This document shows, piece by piece, positions 34,441 to 44,413 of a stretch of 64,000 bases of DNA. This stretch comes from Leptospira johnsonii (GTDB lineage: Bacteria; Spirochaetota; Leptospiria; Leptospirales; Leptospiraceae), in assembly GCF_003112675.1 (NCBI RefSeq), contig NZ_BFAY01000005.1:248001-312000 (forward strand), read 5' to 3'. Numbering within the stretch: the first letter of the stretch is position 1; every line of letters begins with the position of its first letter. The position numbers and the translations under genes are program-made. The notes beneath the pieces are model-generated. The model did not search any database. It was not told the origin of the DNA and saw nothing but the letters and a program-made list of their open reading frames with translations.

Positions 34441-35658
34441 ATGGAATGGAACGCAAGAAGGCTAGATGTGATCGAGCCTTCACCCACCCTAGCGATCAGT
34501 GCTAAGGCGGCAGAACTAAAAAAGAAAGGCGAAGACATCGTAAGTTTCGGAGCAGGAGAACCTGACTTCGAGACACCGGCCCATATTAAAGAGGCTGCGA
34601 AAAAAGCGATCGATAAGGGACAGACTCGTTACACGGCTGTTTCCGGTACGGTGGAACTCCGAGACGCAATCATTACTAAATTTAAAAGAGATAATGGACT
34701 GGAATATTCCAGAAACCAGATCATTGTAGGAACAGGCGGGAAGCAGGTTATCTATAATTTCTTCTTAGCTACCTTAAATCCAGGAGACGAGGTTGTGATC
34801 CCAGCTCCTTATTGGGTAAGCTATGCGGATATAGTACGTCTGGCAGAAGGTAAGGCAGTCATTGTTCCTACCAGCAAAGCGGACAATTTCCGTATTTCTC
34901 CTGCACAATTGGAGAAAGCAATCACACCTAAAACCAAGGTAGTGGTCATCAATTCTCCATCCAACCCAACGGGTTCTGCATATTCCAGAAAGGAATTGGA
35001 AGCTTTGGGAGAAGTGGTCTTAAAACATAAGGTCATGGTTCTAAGCGACGATATCTATGAGAGTATCGTTTTTGACGGATTCCAATTTTCGAATCTGGCA
35101 ATGCTTTCTCCTGAACTGAAAGAACTTACCTTCGTTGCAAATGGAGTGTCCAAAGCGTATTCTATGACAGGTTGGAGGATCGGCTACGGTGCAGGACCTT
35201 TGCATATTATCCAAAACATGGATACCATCCAAAGCCAGTCCACATCCAATCCTTCTTCTATCTCCCAAGCTGCCGCAGAAGCTGCGCTAACTGGAGACCA
35301 AGCTTGTGTAGCCGAAATGGCCAAAGCATTCCAAAAGAGAAGGGACCTGATCGTAGGACTTTTAAACGAAATCCCAGGTGTGGAAGTGAATGTGCCTCAA
35401 GGTGCATTTTACGTATTCCCTTACCTGACTGGAGTGTATGAAACTGACGGTTTCAAAAAACTACAGGCGGCAAGTTCTGAGACAAGCAAGAGTAAATTAT
35501 TCTGCGCTCAACTTTTGGATAAATACAAAGTAGCTGCAGTTCCAGGGATCGCATTCGGGGACGATAATGCACTTCGTTTATCCTATGCGATGGGAGAAGA
35601 CGATATCAAAAAAGGTGTCTCGCGGATCTCCGAAATGGTAAGGGACTTTTCCCGTTAA
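34441..35658 (+). CDS. Class I/II aminotransferase (aspartate/prephenate aminotransferase type)
   Basis: A 405-aa fold type I PLP enzyme. Lys238 in GVSKAYSMTGWRIGYGAG binds PLP; INSPSNPTGSAY and VLSDDIYESIVFD are cofactor-contact segments. The sequence belongs to the aspartate aminotransferase Ib subgroup, which often also transaminates prephenate. A 20-residue insertion near 345-360 (TGVYETDGFKKLQAASSETS) is seen. It lies 18 bp after the XPB gene and 4 bp before the SH3 lipoprotein gene. Confidence 0.92.
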   Translation: MEWNARRLDVIEPSPTLAISAKAAELKKKGEDIVSFGAGEPDFETPAHIKEAAKKAIDKGQTRYTAVSGTVELRDAIITKFKRDNGLEYSRNQIIVGTGGKQVIYNFFLATLNPGDEVVIPAPYWVSYADIVRLAEGKAVIVPTSKADNFRISPAQLEKAITPKTKVVVINSPSNPTGSAYSRKELEALGEVVLKHKVMVLSDDIYESIVFDGFQFSNLAMLSPELKELTFVANGVSKAYSMTGWRIGYGAGPLHIIQNMDTIQSQSTSNPSSISQAAAEAALTGDQACVAEMAKAFQKRRDLIVGLLNEIPGVEVNVPQGAFYVFPYLTGVYETDGFKKLQAASSETSKSKLFCAQLLDKYKVAAVPGIAFGDDNALRLSYAMGEDDIKKGVSRISEMVRDFSR

Positions 35659-35662
35659 CAGA

Positions 35663-36652
35663 ATGTATTTACGACGGTTGGTATATCTCATACTGATCGC
35701 AAGCTGTACATTCTCTCTTTCTTCTCAGGAGAAAAAACAGTACATCGTTTTAGATCCGGGAACGGAGCTCTATCTGTTCCCGGAAAAAAAATCGGAAGTT
35801 CTGCGTAGACTTTCCTTTGGAGAGATACTCTCTTCTGAAAACCAAAAAGAGGCAGACTCCAAATTCCAATTGCTTACCGACAAGGATGGGCTAACAGGTT
35901 GGGTGGATTCCCGTGCATTGTTCCGAATGGGAAGTAAGGGAAGTTATCCAGTTATCACTAAGGCTATCGAAAAACTACTCTACCAAGATTCAGGACCGAA
36001 CGAATTAGAATCCGTTTTTACCTATTTAACAAAAATAGAAGAAGGTCCTATCTTCCAAGGAAACGAGTATTTGTTCCTTAAGATCCGTAGATTAGTGGTC
36101 CTGCAGAGATATGCAGAAGTTTTACAATCCCCAGAATACAGATCCAAATCCAGACAAAAGTTGGAAGATCTTTTAAAAAACAATCCAACTGAATTAGGTG
36201 TATACTCTAAAACAGGAAATTGGACGGATACGCTCTCCAATGCACCTGAAGGATCTAAACTAAAAGTCAGACCCGAAACTTTTTGGAAAGTAGCGGAAGC
36301 CTACCCAAACTCGAAACCTGGTGACTTTGCCGCTTACTTAGCAGTAAAATACACGCCTGAGATCCGATGTGGAAGAGATCCAATTTGCGTTTTGCAGGAT
36401 GAAGAAAACCGCAGATTAAAATATCTACTATTGCAGCCGAATGGGAACTATGCTCCCATCTTCTCCTCTCATTTAGAAAAACGACTTCTTCATTTTTCCA
36501 AGGATAGAGAGACCTTGGTATGTGATTCTAAACTTCCTAAAGAATCAGGACTCAAGAATTTTAGGAATAAAGTCCAAGAATTACCAGCAAGATATGGAAA
36601 GAAGTTCTATTCTAAACTCAGAGTGATAGAAGAGGAATGTTTAAAGAAGTGA
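35663..36652 (+). CDS. SH3-domain putative lipoprotein
   Basis: A 329-aa protein whose N-terminus MYLRRLVYLILIASC is a lipoprotein signal (Cys15). Residues about 28-90 resemble a bacterial SH3 domain (ELYLFPEKKSEVLRRLSFGE, DKDGLTGWVDSRAL). The rest is helical and contains a Cys pair (CGRDPIC) near 250. Bacterial SH3 domains often bind peptidoglycan or metal, but the ligand here is unknown. The stop is overlapped by the next gene by 16 bp. Confidence 0.68.
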   Translation: MYLRRLVYLILIASCTFSLSSQEKKQYIVLDPGTELYLFPEKKSEVLRRLSFGEILSSENQKEADSKFQLLTDKDGLTGWVDSRALFRMGSKGSYPVITKAIEKLLYQDSGPNELESVFTYLTKIEEGPIFQGNEYLFLKIRRLVVLQRYAEVLQSPEYRSKSRQKLEDLLKNNPTELGVYSKTGNWTDTLSNAPEGSKLKVRPETFWKVAEAYPNSKPGDFAAYLAVKYTPEIRCGRDPICVLQDEENRRLKYLLLQPNGNYAPIFSSHLEKRLLHFSKDRETLVCDSKLPKESGLKNFRNKVQELPARYGKKFYSKLRVIEEECLKK

Positions 36653-37452
36653 AACTTTTCTTTAAAGAATATCCGCCCAAAGAAACTGCAACTCTTACTA
36701 CTCCTATTTTAATTCTACATGGCTTATTCGGTTCATCTAAAAACTGGGTAAGTGTTTCCGATTTTTTAAGCCATTATTCCAAAGTGTATAGTTTAGATCT
36801 TCGGAACCACGGAGATTCTCCTCATTCTTCCGAACATTCTCTGAGTGCTATGGCGGAAGATATCAAAGAATTTATAGAAGATCGTAGGCTTAAAAAAGTA
36901 ATCCTCCTCGGTCATTCCATGGGCGGACTCGTCTCCATGACATTTGCACTTAGATATCCTGAAATGGTAGAAGATCTGATCATCCAGGATATAGCCCCCA
37001 GAGACTACGAATTCAAATACGAAGGGGAACTCGCAGTTTTAAGAACGGATCTTTCTACTTTTAAGAATAGGCAAGAGATAGATTCGGCTACTTCTAAATT
37101 CGTAACAAATCCGTTTATTCGGAATTTCCTACTCATGAACTTGGATAGGACTGAATCCGGAGGATATCGTTGGAAACTGAATGTGGAAGCTATTTCTAAT
37201 TCTAAAAATATGTTCCAATCCGAATTTTCAGGTACCGACAAACAATATTCCGGAAAGGTAATATTTATAATAGGTGGGGATTCTGAATATTTTCGTACAA
37301 GCGATAAGATCGTTTGTTTAGAATATTTTCCGAATGCAAAATTCGAAACCATTCCTGGCGGGGATCATTATATCCATTTTACAAAAGCAGAAGAGTTTCG
37401 TAAGATACTAACTTCCTTTATGGATTCTATTGTTTCCGGTTCGGAAAAATAA
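36637..37452 (+). CDS. Alpha/beta hydrolase (esterase, YbfF-like)
   Basis: A 271-aa alpha/beta hydrolase. The oxyanion region is ILHGLFGSSKNW, the nucleophile elbow GHSMGG, and the histidine GGDHYIHF near the C-terminus; LRNHGDSPHS is typical of YbfF-type esterases. The start is ATG 36637 within the previous gene, or GTG 36649. Convergent with the symporter gene, overlapping it by 26 bp. A BioH-like role in pimeloyl ester cleavage is conceivable because a bio cluster lies 6 kb away, but nothing specific supports it. Confidence 0.85.
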   Translation: MFKEVKLFFKEYPPKETATLTTPILILHGLFGSSKNWVSVSDFLSHYSKVYSLDLRNHGDSPHSSEHSLSAMAEDIKEFIEDRRLKKVILLGHSMGGLVSMTFALRYPEMVEDLIIQDIAPRDYEFKYEGELAVLRTDLSTFKNRQEIDSATSKFVTNPFIRNFLLMNLDRTESGGYRWKLNVEAISNSKNMFQSEFSGTDKQYSGKVIFIIGGDSEYFRTSDKIVCLEYFPNAKFETIPGGDHYIHFTKAEEFRKILTSFMDSIVSGSEK

Positions 37453-38884
37453 ATCCTGCAATTAACGCAAAAGTCCAGAATAGTAACATTCCAAGCGGAA
37501 CAAGAACTGTAAAATTATAGTTTTTCACTGTTCCGGAAATTCCAGTCACTAGGATTGAACCAGCCAAAGAAAGAGCGAGTCCCAGATCGGAAACAGTAAT
37601 CCTTTTTCTCAAGAACGGGATGACTTCTGTTAGAAAGACCGCTACCATAGAGCCCACAGTAAAAGAAGAAATTTTGAGTCCTAATTCCAAGAGTCCCTTT
37701 GTATAATTTTCAGGAAGGGAGAAGAAGAAAAAGGAACTAAAAAATAGTAAGATCCCGAAGAATACAGAAGAGAGCTTCTGTCCGCCTAAATTCCAACCAA
37801 AATCAGCTTTTGCAGTCAAAGAGAGTGAATTAATGGAACTGGATAATGTAGACATAGTAGAGGCCAATATCCCGGAGAGTAAAAGTCCTAAAAACGGAGC
37901 AGGAACTTCTTCTATTAGAAATTTGGAAAATACCTTGTCTTGAGCGATTGTTTGTCCGTTAAATTTGTAGAATAAGAAAGTTCCGATTCCCAAGAAAAGG
38001 ATCATCTGAAAGAATACTGCAATCCCCGAGCCGATCATCGCTTTTTGCGCGTCTTTTACGTTTCTGGCAGCGAGTGATCTTTGGATAAACATCTGGTCCG
38101 CACCGTGAGTTCCTAAGCTAAGTAAGGCCCCTCCGAGCACTGCCCATGGCATAAAGTAAGTTGCGGAACTATTCTCCCATTCTATAAACTTGAGCTTGTT
38201 ACCTTCCCAAGCAGAAGAGAGAATAGCTAACGGCTCTGGACTTGCTTGGTATAAAAGAACTAAGGCGAATACTCCTCCGAATACATATACAAAGTATTGT
38301 AGTGTATCCACCCAGACAACAGATCTGAATCCACCTTGCATGGTATATAAAACAGTGATTAAGGTGACTATAACTAGGGTCCAGACCCCGATCGAGTATT
38401 GACCGAATGAATAGGGTAGAATTTTAGGAAGTCCTAACTCGAGTAACATTGCTACTGGAAGTGTAGATGCGTAAAGCCTGACTCCATCTCCTAAAATTCG
38501 AGTCACAGAAAATAAACCGGACATTGTCTTTTGGGACTTTCTTCCGAATCTGGTCCCGACCCATTCGTATACCGAAAGAAAATTATGATGGTAGGTGAGT
38601 GGGATTAAAACTAAGGCAACAACAGTTCTTCCTAAAATATATCCGAACACCACTTGTAAGAATGTAAAATTTCCTGAATACGCAATTCCTGGCACGGAAA
38701 GAAAGGTCAATGCAGAGGTTTCCGTCGCTACAATGGAAAGTGAAAGTGGAACCCAAGAAAGAGATCTGTTCGCTAAGAAGAATTCCTTAGATTCGGAACT
38801 TTTACGCCCGGATTTATAACCGGAATAAAGAACGATCCCAAAGTAGAAAAATAAAACCAGAGCGTCAGACCAACCAAAATGCAT
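37427..38884 (-). CDS. Sodium:solute symporter (SSS family)
   Basis: A 485-aa polytopic protein with about 13 helices. Family marks: YFLANRSLSWVPLSLSIVATETSALTFLSVPG in the first quarter and the GTHGADQMFIQRSLAARN loop (about residue 250). The substrate could be proline, a sugar or another solute. The frame is open from TTG 38920, but ATG 38882-38884 gives the usual cytoplasmic start MHFGWSDALV. Divergent from thrB; its tail overlaps the alpha/beta hydrolase gene. Confidence 0.88.
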   Translation of the reverse strand: MHFGWSDALVLFFYFGIVLYSGYKSGRKSSESKEFFLANRSLSWVPLSLSIVATETSALTFLSVPGIAYSGNFTFLQVVFGYILGRTVVALVLIPLTYHHNFLSVYEWVGTRFGRKSQKTMSGLFSVTRILGDGVRLYASTLPVAMLLELGLPKILPYSFGQYSIGVWTLVIVTLITVLYTMQGGFRSVVWVDTLQYFVYVFGGVFALVLLYQASPEPLAILSSAWEGNKLKFIEWENSSATYFMPWAVLGGALLSLGTHGADQMFIQRSLAARNVKDAQKAMIGSGIAVFFQMILFLGIGTFLFYKFNGQTIAQDKVFSKFLIEEVPAPFLGLLLSGILASTMSTLSSSINSLSLTAKADFGWNLGGQKLSSVFFGILLFFSSFFFFSLPENYTKGLLELGLKISSFTVGSMVAVFLTEVIPFLRKRITVSDLGLALSLAGSILVTGISGTVKNYNFTVLVPLGMLLFWTFALIAGFIFPNRKQ

Positions 38885-39004
38885 ACGCGAACATTCTTTC
38901 TTCCAGGAACCTAAGCGCAAATCAGAATTCTTTTTGTTTTAGAAAAGCAAATGACGATCGGAGAATTTCCCAAAAGATGGCAGAAAATCCGGATACTCGG
39001 TTAG

Positions 39005-39979
39005 ATGAGCACTCCAAAATACAAATTCCAGATCAAGGTCCCCGGAACTTCCGCAAATTTAGGTTCTGGTTTCGATCTATTGGGATTGGCCTTTCAGATT
39101 TACAACGAGTTCAGTTTTGAATTCGGAAAAACTTCCGAGTTTACTAGAAAGATCAAAGGATCTTCCTCTCCTACGTTTACCGATGATGAGGATCTAGTTT
39201 TACAATCTTATAAAACGTATTTTTCAGTATTTGTTTCCTCACAAAAGTCGGGTGCTTCTCCCATTCCTTATTCTGTGACTATGGAGCTTGGACTTCCTTT
39301 AAAAGGAGGGTTGGGCTCTAGTGCGAGCGCTGTCGTTGCTGGATTTTCCGCAGCAAGGTTTGCACAAGGTATATATTTTCCGGAAACAAAACTTCCGAGT
39401 GAGTCAGAGTTCCTTTACCAACTCGCTTTATTAGAAGGTCATCCTGATAATACAACTCCGGCTTATTTAGGAGGATTTGTTTTCTCTTATTTTGCAGAAG
39501 AGAAACTTTATTATTTTAAGAAAAAGTTTCCTAAGAATATACATTGTTTCTTTCTTATTCCCGAACTGGAGATCGCGACCAATCATTCCAGAAAATGCCT
39601 TCCGGATTCTTATCCGGTTTCTGATATTATTTTTAATATGAGTAGGATATCTACTTGGTGGGAATTCTTAGACTCAGGAGAACCTGGACTTCTAAAAAGG
39701 GCGTTGGAAGATAAGATCCATACTCCTTACAGAATGAATTCAGAATTTCCGCTTTTACCTTTGGTAGAAGAGATCCAAAAATCCTCGATAGGTGTTTCTC
39801 TTTCCGGAAGTGGGCCTGCTGTTCTTATTTATACCAGAAGAAAAGACTCCAAAAGACTGGAGAAAAAATTCTCGGAACTTACGAAACAGTTTTCTGAAAA
39901 ATCAGGGATCCCTTGTAGGCTAGTGCGTCTTTCTACGGATACGGGTGGAGCTAAGATCCATTTTAAAAAGATCTCTTAA
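39005..39979 (+). CDS. thrB: Homoserine kinase
   Basis: A 324-aa GHMP kinase. The N-terminal KVPGTSANLGSGFDLLGLA and the ATP loop PLKGGLGSSASAVVAG (about 96-111) are those of ThrB; ALLEGHPDNTTPAYLGG and SLSGSGPAVLI complete the family set. It phosphorylates homoserine for threonine synthesis. No thrA or thrC is adjacent. Its last four bases overlap the convergent gene. Confidence 0.93.
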   Translation: MSTPKYKFQIKVPGTSANLGSGFDLLGLAFQIYNEFSFEFGKTSEFTRKIKGSSSPTFTDDEDLVLQSYKTYFSVFVSSQKSGASPIPYSVTMELGLPLKGGLGSSASAVVAGFSAARFAQGIYFPETKLPSESEFLYQLALLEGHPDNTTPAYLGGFVFSYFAEEKLYYFKKKFPKNIHCFFLIPELEIATNHSRKCLPDSYPVSDIIFNMSRISTWWEFLDSGEPGLLKRALEDKIHTPYRMNSEFPLLPLVEEIQKSSIGVSLSGSGPAVLIYTRRKDSKRLEKKFSELTKQFSEKSGIPCRLVRLSTDTGGAKIHFKKIS

Positions 39980-40620
39980 TCTTCTTCCGAAGATCTTTCT
40001 TTTCCGAAAGAATATAGTCCTTTTTTATCTCTGGATCTGGTGGCAAGACCTGGATGGATCTTTTGGACGGAGAATACGAATCTCATTCTTTCCTTTCCTA
40101 ATTTATTCATAAAGAAGTTAGAAGTAAGACCTATCTCGAAGTACTGGGTCATACGATCTTTTATGATCTTATCCGAAATCCTAAAAGACGCCGTTTGTCC
40201 TATGATCTCATGGCTTTCCAGTTTTTCCTGGGATTCCATTTTAGCAAAGTGCTGCATACGAGGGGGCTTCATGATCGCAGGACCGGAACGATTGATTAGA
40301 ATATCATAATCTTCCGTATCTTTTCCTTTTTTTAATACGAATACTAGATGATCGTCTTGTATGGACTTGCAGAGGGTAGGGATGTCTCCATAGATTTGTC
40401 CTACGGAAAATTTATAAAATCTGGTGCTTTCCGGAACTACGATTTCGTAGGTGTCTCCTTCTTCAGGAGGGTCCATTTGGCCTGGGCGTGTTTTGGCAGC
40501 GTACGGACGAAGTACTTCCCAATAAAAAAAGAAACCCATCCCTGAAACTGCGATAAGTGTCAGGACGCCTAAGGCTAAATCCAGCTTGGGAGAAAATACA
40601 AGACCTAACTCAAAAGCCAA
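39976..40620 (-). CDS. Membrane-anchored protein of unknown function, 214 aa
   Basis: One N-terminal transmembrane helix (about 14-36, LALGVLTLIAVSGMGFFFYWEVL) followed by a soluble, charged domain with a strand-rich YEIVVPESTRFYKFSVGQIYGDIP segment. No recognised family. The start appears to be TTG 40620 with GGATAA upstream, 3 bp after the 105-aa gene, so the two are probably cotranscribed. The C-terminal end overlaps thrB by 4 bp. Confidence 0.65.
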   Translation of the reverse strand: MAFELGLVFSPKLDLALGVLTLIAVSGMGFFFYWEVLRPYAAKTRPGQMDPPEEGDTYEIVVPESTRFYKFSVGQIYGDIPTLCKSIQDDHLVFVLKKGKDTEDYDILINRSGPAIMKPPRMQHFAKMESQEKLESHEIIGQTASFRISDKIIKDRMTQYFEIGLTSNFFMNKLGKERMRFVFSVQKIHPGLATRSRDKKGLYSFGKERSSEED

Positions 40621-40623
40621 GTT

Positions 40624-40941
40624 TTATCCTTTTAAATCTATCTTACCGCGACCGGTTTTTGTTTCAGAGAAGGAGCTAAATCTGGAACTTACGATCATGG
40701 ATAAAAGATCCTTCATTTGTTCCGGACTGATCACTTGGCTCATTCTTTCTTCCGCACTTACAGGGCTCGGTTTCATTACTAATTCATCGGCTCCATGTTC
40801 GTTTTTAAGTTTGATCCCTTTCCAATCGACACCTTGGATCTCCAATACGTCGCCGACCGGTTCTGATTCGGGTTTCGTTTCTTTCTGTACCGGTGACCAA
40901 GTCGCCGGATAATGTCCCGGTTGTATCCCATTTATGTTCAT
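40624..40941 (-). CDS. Hypothetical protein, 105 aa
   Basis: A small soluble protein beginning MNINGIQPGHYP, proline- and glutamate-rich in the first third, with a helical segment (AEERMSQVISPEQMKDLLSMIV) and a lysine/glycine C-terminus. No family recognised. GGAGG lies upstream of ATG 40941, supporting a real gene. It heads the pair with the 214-aa membrane protein. Confidence 0.62.
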   Translation of the reverse strand: MNINGIQPGHYPATWSPVQKETKPESEPVGDVLEIQGVDWKGIKLKNEHGADELVMKPSPVSAEERMSQVISPEQMKDLLSMIVSSRFSSFSETKTGRGKIDLKG

Positions 40942-41170
40942 AAACCTAAACCTCCGTTTTCAGGTCCCTATTAATTCCTATCGGATATCCGTTCGCTTGC
41001 TTAATTTTTTTTCGAAATAATTCCTATATAAGCCTGAATTTGAAGGTTTTTTTTCCTATGGATTGGAGAGGATTTCTGCCTTTTTCACCCCCCGAATTAT
41101 TCGTTTGCCTCCAATACTCGGCTTTCTAAATTGGCAGCTAGGGGAACTTTTCACCCTTGGTAAGGATATT

Positions 41171-42238
41171 ATGTCTGAAGAAACTTCTTCCAATCTGTTA
41201 GACCGTGTTTTCGGTCAGAAATTTAAGGCTGCTCTTCCTTGGGTCTTTTTAGCTTACGTTCTATTATCTATTTATCCGATTGTGAAGTTCTTTATCCCGG
41301 AACATTATATGAGGATCGGAACATTCGGATTTTACACTGTCTCCGATATAAAAAAGGAAAACCCAGCTGCTTATCGTAAGTATCTGCAGGAAAATAACCA
41401 GCAGATGTATCGAATGTTCTCTCAACTTGCTTCCCAAGAGATCTTAAAAAAGGAAGCGTCTGCCAAAGGAGTTCCTGTAGATGAGCTGACTAAGTTCGGA
41501 AGAGGTTACGAGCCTGTTCAAGACGAAGTTGTTGCTGCTTATAATCAATTCAAGAATGAGCCTGGCTTAAAAGGAAAACCTTTAGCTGCGGTCCAAGACG
41601 AGATCGTAAAATATTTAAAAGCAGTTCAGGCGGATAGAGAGAGACAATCCTTCTTCGGAAGAATGAGAGAAGAATACAATACCGAGATCATCGGGCCTGA
41701 ACTTCCTCCTCCAACAAGAGTGGCAATCGATGCGAGTGAGAATCCGACTATCGGACCTTCTGACGCAAAAGTAACTATCGTAGAATTTTCAGATTTCGAA
41801 TGTCCTTATTGCGCGATGAGCCAAACCACCACTAAGGCTCTTAGAGAACAATATAAGGATAAAATAAAATGGGTCTTTAGGGATTTCCCTATGGATTTCC
41901 ATAGAAACGCGATGTTCGCTCACGTAGCTGCAAATTGTTCTATTCCTCAGGGAAAATACTGGCAATACAATAGTCTTCTTTTTGAGAACGGAAGAAAATT
42001 GGAAAAAGGAAATGTGATCAGACTGGCGCAACAAGTCGGTTTAGACATGGGCGCATTCAATCGTTGTATCGCTGACGAGGATAAGATTAAGAGCGAGATC
42101 GAAGCGGATCTGCAGGCAGGACAAAGTTACGGAGTGAACGGAACACCTGCCTTCTTCATTAACGGTATTTTAGTGGAAGGCAATATGCCGATCCAAAATT
42201 TCACGAAGATCATCGACGAAGAGCTGAAAAACAACTAA
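41171..42238 (+). CDS. Membrane-anchored DsbA-like thioredoxin-fold protein
   Basis: 355 aa with one transmembrane helix (about 20-42), a helical region of about 130 residues and a C-terminal DsbA/DSBA-like thioredoxin domain. The active site CPYC is at 211-214 in EFSDFECPYCAMS; the cis-proline is in GVNGTPAFFING. A short cytoplasmic tail precedes the helix, so the domain faces the periplasm. The open frame reaches TTG 41063, but AAGGA 5 nt before ATG 41171 fixes the start. Probable periplasmic thiol oxidoreductase. Confidence 0.87.
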   Translation: MSEETSSNLLDRVFGQKFKAALPWVFLAYVLLSIYPIVKFFIPEHYMRIGTFGFYTVSDIKKENPAAYRKYLQENNQQMYRMFSQLASQEILKKEASAKGVPVDELTKFGRGYEPVQDEVVAAYNQFKNEPGLKGKPLAAVQDEIVKYLKAVQADRERQSFFGRMREEYNTEIIGPELPPPTRVAIDASENPTIGPSDAKVTIVEFSDFECPYCAMSQTTTKALREQYKDKIKWVFRDFPMDFHRNAMFAHVAANCSIPQGKYWQYNSLLFENGRKLEKGNVIRLAQQVGLDMGAFNRCIADEDKIKSEIEADLQAGQSYGVNGTPAFFINGILVEGNMPIQNFTKIIDEELKNN

Positions 42239-42271
42239 GCTCTATCGTATACAAAAAGTTAGGAGTTTCAA

Positions 42272-43252
42272 ATGGCAAAAACAGTTAAGGTAGCAGTTAC
42301 GGGTGCCGCAGGGCAGATCGGATATTCTCTATTATTTAGGATCGCATCCGGTCAAATGTTCGGAGCGGACACTCCTGTAGAGATCCAAATGTTGGAACTG
42401 GAGGCGGCTCTTCCAGCTGCTAAAGGTGTGATCATGGAATTGGAAGACTGCGCCTTTCCTCTTTTGCAAAAAGTAACTGTTTCCGCGGATCTTGATGTCG
42501 CTTTTAAAGATATCAATTGGGCGTTATTAGTAGGCTCAGTTCCAAGAAAAGCGGGAATGGAGAGAAGCGACCTTCTCAAAATTAACGGCGGGATTTTCGT
42601 AAACCAAGGAAAAGCGATCGAGAAGAACGCTTCTTCCGACGTAAGAGTTCTCGTTGTTGGGAACCCTTGTAATACAAACTGTCTGATCGCTATGAACAAT
42701 GCGAAAGGAGTTCCTACAGATCGTTGGTTTGCAATGACCAAGCTGGATGAGAACCGTGCAAAATCCCAACTCGCGATCAAATCTTCGAATCTAGTAAAAG
42801 ACGTAACGAATGTTGCGATCTGGGGAAACCACTCTTCTACTCAGTACCCTGATTTCTATAATGCTAAGATCGGTGGAAAAGCCGCAACCGACGTGATCAA
42901 AGATCATGATTGGTTAAAAGGCGATTTCATTAAGAACGTTCAACAACGTGGAGCGGAGATCATCAAAGCTAGAGGAGCTTCCTCTGCCGCATCTGCTGCT
43001 AACGGAGTTGTGGATACCGTTCGTCAAATCATCACTCCTACTCCTGCAGGCGACTGGTTCAGCGTTGCTGTAACTTCCGACGGATCTTACGGGGCTGACA
43101 AGGGACTCATCTTCGGATACCCTGTGAAGTCTGACGGCAATAAAGTAGAGATCGTTAAAGGATTGGAATTGAACGAATTTGCAAAAGAGAAGTTCAATAT
43201 CACTCACGACGAACTTAAATCGGAAAGAGACGAAGTAAAAGGGATGTTATAA
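42272..43252 (+). CDS. mdh: Malate dehydrogenase
   Basis: A 326-aa NAD-dependent dehydrogenase. [17 protein letters not shown] is the nucleotide-binding loop; [17 protein letters not shown] carries the mobile-loop arginines, VGNPCNTN the cofactor site, and [11 protein letters not shown] the catalytic histidine. It is the cytosolic/bacterial MDH type 2 (no KLLGVTTLD pattern). TCA-cycle enzyme. TTAGGAG lies upstream of ATG 42272. bioF follows 19 bp downstream. Confidence 0.95.
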   Translation: MAKTVKVAVTGAAGQIGYSLLFRIASGQMFGADTPVEIQMLELEAALPAAKGVIMELEDCAFPLLQKVTVSADLDVAFKDINWALLVGSVPRKAGMERSDLLKINGGIFVNQGKAIEKNASSDVRVLVVGNPCNTNCLIAMNNAKGVPTDRWFAMTKLDENRAKSQLAIKSSNLVKDVTNVAIWGNHSSTQYPDFYNAKIGGKAATDVIKDHDWLKGDFIKNVQQRGAEIIKARGASSAASAANGVVDTVRQIITPTPAGDWFSVAVTSDGSYGADKGLIFGYPVKSDGNKVEIVKGLELNEFAKEKFNITHDELKSERDEVKGML

Positions 43253-43271
43253 TCCCTTTCGGAAATATCCT

Positions 43272-44411
43272 GTGCAGGAAACTCCATCCACGAAACTTCC
43301 TTTCTTTTCGGAGCTTCCTGCCTTCTTTTCCAGGTTAGAATCCCAAAAGAGGATCCGAGTTTTGGATCCTCCTTCTGGCCTGGACCTTTGCTCCAACGAT
43401 TATCTGGGGCTTTCTTCCCATCCTCAGATCATACAAGCCTTAAAAGAAGGTATCGATATATACGGTGCCGGTTCCACTGCGAGCCGTTTAGTTCGAGGTC
43501 ACAGAACTGTATTCGAAGAATTGGAAAACGATTTTTCAAACTGGGTGCATTCCGAAGATTCTCTTTTCTTTGCGAATGGATATGCCGCCAATTTAGGAAC
43601 GATTTCTTGCGTAGCAGATCCTTCTTATACGATCTTTTGTGATCGAAAGAATCATGCTTCTTTAATGGACGGGGTCCGACTTTCCGGGGCCAAAAAAGTA
43701 TATTATAAACATTCCGATCTAAACGATCTGGAAGATTGTTTAAAAAAATATTCCGGCACCAAACATAAGATGATCGTAACCGAGTCCGTATTCAGTATGG
43801 ACGGGGACAAAACAGATGTACGCGGACTGTTAGATCTGAAAGAAAAATACGGAGCGCTTCTCTATTTGGATGAGGCCCATGCCATCGGGCTTTTCGGGAA
43901 AGAAGGTTCTGGAGTTTCCTTAGAAGAAAATATCTCCAATACTTCTGAAATAGATTTTAGAATGTCCACCTTAGGAAAGGCATTAGGTTTAGAAGGAGCG
44001 GTCATTTCGACTACCAAGGATGCCAGAAAATATCTGCTCCATTCTGCGAGGACATTTGTTTTTTCGACTGGTCCACTTCCTGCGATCGCTCATGCGGGTA
44101 GGATTGCAATCCGTCTAGCAAGGCAGATGGATCATGAAAGAAAGATATTGGCAGAAAATTCAGAATTCTTCCGGGATTCTCTCCGCCAGATCGGAAGAGA
44201 TACAGGAAATTCTAATACTCAAATTGTTCCCATACTCTTGGGATCGGAAGAAGAAGCATTAGAACTTTCTTCTCGCCTAAACCAAAACGGATTCCAAGCT
44301 AAAGCGATACGGCCTCCGACTGTAGATATTTCTAGGATCAGGGTTTCTCTCAATTCTAAGATCCAAAGAAAAGATCTTGAAAAATTCATACAATTGGTTC
44401 GGGAGAATTAA
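43272..44411 (+). CDS. bioF: 8-amino-7-oxononanoate synthase
   Basis: A 379-aa alpha-oxoamine synthase joining pimeloyl thioester and alanine. CSNDYLGLSSHP, the HASLMDGVRLSGAKK block, YLDEAHAIGLFG and the PLP lysine in STLGKALGLEG are all visible. The start is GTG 43272; no in-frame ATG precedes the conserved N-terminus. First of four biotin genes in the order bioF-bioD-bioA-bioB. Confidence 0.94.
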   Translation: MQETPSTKLPFFSELPAFFSRLESQKRIRVLDPPSGLDLCSNDYLGLSSHPQIIQALKEGIDIYGAGSTASRLVRGHRTVFEELENDFSNWVHSEDSLFFANGYAANLGTISCVADPSYTIFCDRKNHASLMDGVRLSGAKKVYYKHSDLNDLEDCLKKYSGTKHKMIVTESVFSMDGDKTDVRGLLDLKEKYGALLYLDEAHAIGLFGKEGSGVSLEENISNTSEIDFRMSTLGKALGLEGAVISTTKDARKYLLHSARTFVFSTGPLPAIAHAGRIAIRLARQMDHERKILAENSEFFRDSLRQIGRDTGNSNTQIVPILLGSEEEALELSSRLNQNGFQAKAIRPPTVDISRIRVSLNSKIQRKDLEKFIQLVREN

Positions 44412-44413
44412 GT